From the NCBI GenBank assembly GCA_031254095.1, contig JAIRVC010000036.1, forward strand, positions 1 to 15,689: a stretch of DNA of 15,689 nucleotides, written 5' to 3'. The position numbers were made by a program, and so were the translations under genes. A model generated the notes under the pieces. That model searched no databases. It was not told where the DNA came from and saw only the letters and a program-made list of their open reading frames with translations. Numbering within the stretch: the stretch's first letter is position 1; every line of letters starts with the position of its first letter. The DNA comes from Acidobacteriota bacterium. GTDB lineage: Bacteria > Acidobacteriota > UBA6911. Positions 12,142-15,689 of this stretch are shown in pieces.

Positions 12142-14358
12142 ATGCTGCCTGATGTAAAGAAATTTTCCACGTTTGACGGCGTCTTTACGCCCGCGATTAT
12201 GACGATAATCGGCGTTGTGATATTTCTGCGCGCCAATTTTGTAGTGGGACACGCGGGGATTTATCAGGCGCTCATTATCCTTATTCTGGCCAAAGCGATA
12301 ACCTCGCTCACAGGGCTGTCCATTTCCGCCATCGCGACCAACACCGAGGTCAAGGGCGGGGGCGCTTACTACCTAATCTCGCGCTCCATAGGGCCCGAAT
12401 TCGGAGGGGCCGTCGCGCTCACGATATTTATTTCCCAGTCCCTATCAATCTCGTTTTACATTATCGGTTTTTCGGAAGCGGTGATACGCACTTTTCCCGC
12501 GCTCGACCCGTACTATGCCTATATAGCTTACGCGGGTTTTGCCATCATGGCCTTTTTCGCGTTCAGGGGCGCTTCGATAATTATCAAGACCCAGTTTGTG
12601 GTCATGGTCATAATGGGCCTGTCAATCGCGTCATTCCTCATCGGCGCGGCGTTAAAGTTTGATCCACGGGTCTTTATGGAAAACACCGGGGCGCTTGAGG
12701 GGAGCCCGTACTCTTTCTGGGTGCTGTTCGCGATCTACTTTCCGGCAGTCACAGGAATAATGTCGGGAGTCAACATGTCCGGCGACCTCAAAAACCCGGC
12801 CCGCTCGATACCGCTTGGCACGCTTCTGGCCATCCTTGTCGGGTTCGTGATATACGCCGCGCAGATACTCCTTTGCGGCGGCGCAATAACGCGGGGCAGC
12901 CTTACGGATAATCCGTATGACAGCCTTATCGGGCTCTGGCCTTATTTAACAACCGTACTGGTGGTTGCGGGCGTCCTTGCCTCCACCATGTCAAGCGCGC
13001 TGGCGACAATCCTGGGCGCGCCGCGCGTCCTGCAGTCGCTCGCCCACGACAAGCTGCTCAAGCCCGTCAACATGTTCGCGAAGCTGACGCCGCAGGGAGA
13101 ACCGCGAAGGGCTCTCCTTCTGACCCTGTTTATCAACATAACCGTCATATATTTCGCGTGCAGGGAAGGCAGCGGCGGCGAGTCGTTCAACATGGTGGCG
13201 TCGATCGTCTCAATGTTTTTCCTGTGGACCTACGGAATTGTAAACCTTGCCGCTTTCGTTGAATCTTTCAGCCGCAATCCTTCTTTTCGCCCGAGATTCA
13301 AGTTTTTTCACTGGTTCGGCGCGTTGGCCGGCGCGGTTGCAAGTTTCGCCGTAACCCTTCTCATCGACTTTAAGGCGGCGATTCTGGCGGCGGTTATCTT
13401 CGCCGGCCTGTTTTACTACGTGCGCAAGTACGTCATGTCGGCGTCCTTCGGCGACGCACGCAGAGGTTTCTTCTATTCAATGGCGCGTGACAATCTACTG
13501 ACGCTCTCTTCCCTGCCCGTACATCCCAAGAACTGGCGTCCGACAGTGGTGGTCTTTGCCGGCGACCACGACGAAAGACTCCATCTGATCAAGTACGCCG
13601 ACTGGCTCTCAAGCGGCCGCGGCATCCTGACCATAGCGTCGATGATCGAAGGAAATTTCGCCGAGATGGCGGACAAACGCGCCGAGGCGGTATCCTCGTT
13701 CAACGAATTCCTGAAAAAAAACCGGATCAAGGCTTTTCCCGAGGTTCTGGTCACGCCCGACTTCGACATCGGAATGAGCCATTTTCTACAGGCGAATTCT
13801 ATAGGCCCGATAAAGCCAAATCTGGCGATCCTTGGCTGGTCGAGCGACAAATCCCGTGCGCGGACGTTTATGAACAGCATCACGACCGCCGCAAGCCTCA
13901 ATATGAGCGTCGGGCTGATTTACGGCAAAGAGGTGCCGGTTGCGCGGGAATACGGCAATGACCGGATGATCGACATCTGGTGGAGAGGCATGGACAACGG
14001 CTCTCTCATGGTCATCCTCGCATACCTGCTGTCGCTCAACCCGGAATGGTCGGACTCAAAAATAAGAATTCTTCGCGGCGTAAACACGCCGGAGGAAAAA
14101 GAGAGCGCCCGCGAGGAAATGGAAAAGCTCATTGAGTCCGCCCGCATGGATATAGCCATAGAGACGATTTTGTCCGACGACAGCTTCCCCAACACGCTGC
14201 GCCGATATTCCGGATCGTCCGCCGTCGTGTTTTTGGGTTTCAGCGTTGACGCCGACACGGATCCCGCGCATTTTCAGGAGACCTACACGGAGCTGCTGCG
14301 GGGAATGCCCACTACGATTATTGTGCAATCGACCGGTGAAGCGTGTTTGCTGTCTTAA
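12142..14358 (+). CDS. Cation-chloride cotransporter family permease (SLC12/APC superfamily)
   Basis: This 738-residue membrane protein matches the cation-chloride cotransporter family. About twelve membrane segments fill residues 15-430. Signature stretches include TIIGVVIFLRANFVVGHAGI (first broken helix), VKGGGAYYLISRSIGPEFGG, FAIYFPAVTGIMSGVNMSGD and SALATILGAPRVLQSLAHDK; all have close counterparts in animal NKCC/KCC proteins and in the archaeal homologue. The soluble C-terminal part (about 431-738) has alternating strands and helices as in the universal-stress-like regulatory domain of these transporters (WRPTVVVFAGDHDERLHLIK near 465). It probably moves Na+ and/or K+ with Cl- or amino acids across the inner membrane; the ions cannot be read from sequence with confidence. 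The fic gene follows 30 bases downstream on the same strand. The start ATG at 12142 precedes the conserved KKFSTFDGVF. Confidence 0.88.
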   Translation: MLPDVKKFSTFDGVFTPAIMTIIGVVIFLRANFVVGHAGIYQALIILILAKAITSLTGLSISAIATNTEVKGGGAYYLISRSIGPEFGGAVALTIFISQSLSISFYIIGFSEAVIRTFPALDPYYAYIAYAGFAIMAFFAFRGASIIIKTQFVVMVIMGLSIASFLIGAALKFDPRVFMENTGALEGSPYSFWVLFAIYFPAVTGIMSGVNMSGDLKNPARSIPLGTLLAILVGFVIYAAQILLCGGAITRGSLTDNPYDSLIGLWPYLTTVLVVAGVLASTMSSALATILGAPRVLQSLAHDKLLKPVNMFAKLTPQGEPRRALLLTLFINITVIYFACREGSGGESFNMVASIVSMFFLWTYGIVNLAAFVESFSRNPSFRPRFKFFHWFGALAGAVASFAVTLLIDFKAAILAAVIFAGLFYYVRKYVMSASFGDARRGFFYSMARDNLLTLSSLPVHPKNWRPTVVVFAGDHDERLHLIKYADWLSSGRGILTIASMIEGNFAEMADKRAEAVSSFNEFLKKNRIKAFPEVLVTPDFDIGMSHFLQANSIGPIKPNLAILGWSSDKSRARTFMNSITTAASLNMSVGLIYGKEVPVAREYGNDRMIDIWWRGMDNGSLMVILAYLLSLNPEWSDSKIRILRGVNTPEEKESAREEMEKLIESARMDIAIETILSDDSFPNTLRRYSGSSAVVFLGFSVDADTDPAHFQETYTELLRGMPTTIIVQSTGEACLLS

Positions 14359-14388
14359 TTTTTTGCACTCCCAAAGGGAAGGCCGGCC

Positions 14389-15138
14389 ATGTTTGAAGAA
14401 CTTGATACTCTTTACAGTAAACTGAAAAGCATAAGGCCGTTATCTCCCGAAAGCGTCAGGCGGCTGTCCGATGACTTTATGATAGATTACACCTATCACT
14501 CAAACGCGATTGAGGGCAGTACTCTCACGCTTGAAGAAACCGCCCTTGTGCTGAAAGAGGGCGTAACAATCGGCGGGAAACCGCTGCGGCACCATCTGGA
14601 AGCGATCGGACACAGGGACGCCTACTGCTATGTTGAGGATCTGGTAAGAAACAAAATCCCTGTTTCCGAACGGGTCATAAAGGATATACATTCTCTCGTC
14701 TTGATGGACAGGCGGACGGATAAGGGCGTGTATAGAAGCGTACCCGTCAGGGTCGGCGGCTTTCATCCCTGCCAGCCTTACGAAGTGCCTGTACAGATGG
14801 AGCGGTTGAAGCTTGATTACGATGGGGAAATGCAAAATCTGCACGTTGTCGAGAGGGCTGCGGTTTTTCATTTGAGGTTTGAAACGATACATCCATTTAT
14901 CGACGGCAACGGGCGCGTGGGAAGGCTGCTCTTAAATCTTGAATTGATGAAAGAGGGTTACCCGCCTGTCAATATCAAATTTTCGGACAGGACAAAGTAT
15001 TACGACTGCTTTAACCATTACCGCGAAAATGACAACGACGCTTCAAAAATGACCGGGCTTATCGCGGGATACGCGATTGATGAGCTTAAACGGTACATTG
15101 AAATCGCGGAACAGTCCGATAATCTCAGGAAACGCTGA
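14389..15138 (+). CDS. Fic-domain AMP transferase with N-terminal inhibitory helix (class II)
   Basis: This 249-residue protein has the complete catalytic Fic motif HPFIDGNGRVGR (168-179), with catalytic His168 and the phosphate-binding GNGR. The N-terminal motif S38-N-A-I-E42-G43 fits the (S/T)xxxE(G/N) inhibitory helix, whose Glu blocks productive ATP binding; this places it in class II, where the enzyme is self-inhibited. GVYRSVPVRVGG (113-124) contributes the flap that holds the target. Such enzymes usually AMPylate a Ser, Thr or Tyr of a protein and may also reverse it. A C-terminal helical tail (about 220-249) lacks a clear winged-helix domain. The ATG at 14389 has an AAAGGGAAGG site. 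It lies 30 bases after the cotransporter gene and just before an integrase, so it may belong to the accessory region. No separate antitoxin gene is needed or seen. Confidence 0.92.
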   Translation: MFEELDTLYSKLKSIRPLSPESVRRLSDDFMIDYTYHSNAIEGSTLTLEETALVLKEGVTIGGKPLRHHLEAIGHRDAYCYVEDLVRNKIPVSERVIKDIHSLVLMDRRTDKGVYRSVPVRVGGFHPCQPYEVPVQMERLKLDYDGEMQNLHVVERAAVFHLRFETIHPFIDGNGRVGRLLLNLELMKEGYPPVNIKFSDRTKYYDCFNHYRENDNDASKMTGLIAGYAIDELKRYIEIAEQSDNLRKR

Positions 15139-15236
15139 GTAATTGCCTGCGAAAATAGCGTATCGTTGAACAACGTTGAGACTTGCATATAGTTTATTAT
15201 TCAACATGTTACAGTGATTCGCCTCACGAGTACGTT

Positions 15237-15255
15237 TTGTTGTATACTACAACAA
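15237..15255. promoter_or_regulatory. Palindrome with embedded -10-like box upstream of the integrase gene
   Basis: TTGTTGTA (15237-15244) and TACAACAA (15248-15255) are perfect inverted arms around TAC. TATACT (15243-15248) lies inside and resembles a -10 box; no good -35 is found. The site could be a repressor operator or an integrase/excisionase binding site. No tRNA gene is present in the 166 bases between fic and the integrase gene. Confidence 0.5.
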
Positions 15256-15304
15256 TCAACTATTTTAAGTGGGGTACAATGATGGATAAAGGAGAACACT
15301 GTAC

Positions 15305-15689
15305 ATGCCTAAAAAAGCTAAAGAACTATCAGCCCTCACAGTTTCAAAAATCAAATCCGAAGGTCGTTACGCCGTAGGCGGCGTTGACGGCCTTCATTTT
15401 TGCGTCGTCGGCAATTCCCGTTCATGGGTTCTGCGAATCGCTGTCGGAACACGGACGAACGGCAAAGGTGAAACCGTCACCCGCCGCCGCGACATGGGAT
15501 TAGGAAGCTATCCTGAAGTATCCCTTGCCGAAGCCCGCGACAGAGCGCGTGAGATGCGCAGTCAGATCAGAAACGGCATTGACCCGCTTGAACAGAAACA
15601 GCGTAGCAAAGAAGCCCTGCGCATACAACAGCGGCAATTGAAAACTTTCCGCGAGTGCGCCGAAGTCGTTATTGAAAACAAAGCACGTG
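15305..15689 (+). CDS. Tyrosine-type (P4-like) integrase, N-terminal part
   Basis: The frame opens with ATG at 15305 (GGAG ten bases upstream) and runs 128 codons to the window edge without a stop. MPKKAKELSALTVSKIKSEG then GRYAVGGVDGLHFCVVGNSR match the arm-binding domain (DUF4102 type) that starts P4-like integrases: the pattern of xGLxxxV followed by SRSWVLRIAVGTR and RRRDMGLGSYPEVSLAEARDRA is diagnostic. The core-binding domain begins at about residue 115 (TFRECAEVVIENKAR), and the catalytic domain lies outside the window. Such enzymes insert genomic islands, ICEs or prophages at a chromosomal att site, often a tRNA gene. It shows that mobile DNA begins here or nearby. Whether the fic gene lies inside the island is unclear. 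Confidence 0.92.
   Translation, partial: MPKKAKELSALTVSKIKSEGRYAVGGVDGLHFCVVGNSRSWVLRIAVGTRTNGKGETVTRRRDMGLGSYPEVSLAEARDRAREMRSQIRNGIDPLEQKQRSKEALRIQQRQLKTFRECAEVVIENKAR

Noticed and set aside
15139..15304. A tRNA gene or tRNA-derived attachment site upstream of the integrase
   Set aside because: No cloverleaf arms, T-loop (GGTTCAA-type) or CCA end could be found in these bases.
15183..15377. A 64-codon frame across the integrase start
   Set aside because: It overlaps the integrase in another frame, has no family pattern, and the integrase frame clearly matches its family from the ATG at 15305.

Overview
The window comes from the chromosome of a Gram-negative, lipid A-making bacterium. It carries lpxA, lpxI, fabZ, bamA and an OmpH/Skp-type chaperone, and the base composition looks moderately GC-rich. 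The BamA barrel, the use of LpxI, and the grouping of hslV-hslU with a fibronectin-type lipoprotein remind me of Acidobacteriota, but this is an impression from protein style and not a placement.

Layout. Positions 1-6151 (minus strand) form an outer-envelope cluster, read as bamA > ompH > fabZ > lpxA > lpxI > (four-helix-bundle gene) > start of a Gfo/Idh/MocA oxidoreductase. The lpxD gene that usually sits between ompH/skp and fabZ is missing; a short inverted-repeat element fills that gap. From 6152 to 6511 there is an intergenic region with hairpins, then a VapBC-like toxin-antitoxin pair on the plus strand (6512-7197). Positions 7335-10460 (minus) hold the HslV protease, the HslU unfoldase and a lipoprotein with FN3-like domains, apparently one operon with a clear sigma70-type promoter. 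From 10755 on, plus-strand genes follow: a Tat-exported flavodoxin-like protein, a 770-base gene-poor stretch with a gene remnant and a MITE-like element, an SLC12-type cation-chloride cotransporter, a class II Fic protein, and the start of a P4-type tyrosine integrase cut by the window edge, which suggests that a genomic island begins here.

The most striking feature is the density of small repeats at gene boundaries. One family is built from degenerate 7-base units (TGGYYAG and its complement) in inverted arrays that end in a conserved junction (TTTTTG on one side, TTTTTCTGATCA on the other). One copy (131-558) encloses a complete gene of the 23S rRNA intervening-sequence/four-helix-bundle family; another (2761-2880) is an empty version with a core of about 30 bases; two related half-copies flank hslV in opposite orientation. 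Three other inverted-repeat elements (2221-2322, 7221-7348, 11781-11916) look like MITEs. Several of these repeats abut start codons or supply stop codons of neighbouring genes. The 131-558 element, resembling an rRNA intervening sequence but lying between protein-coding genes, is the best candidate for a poorly described mobile system.
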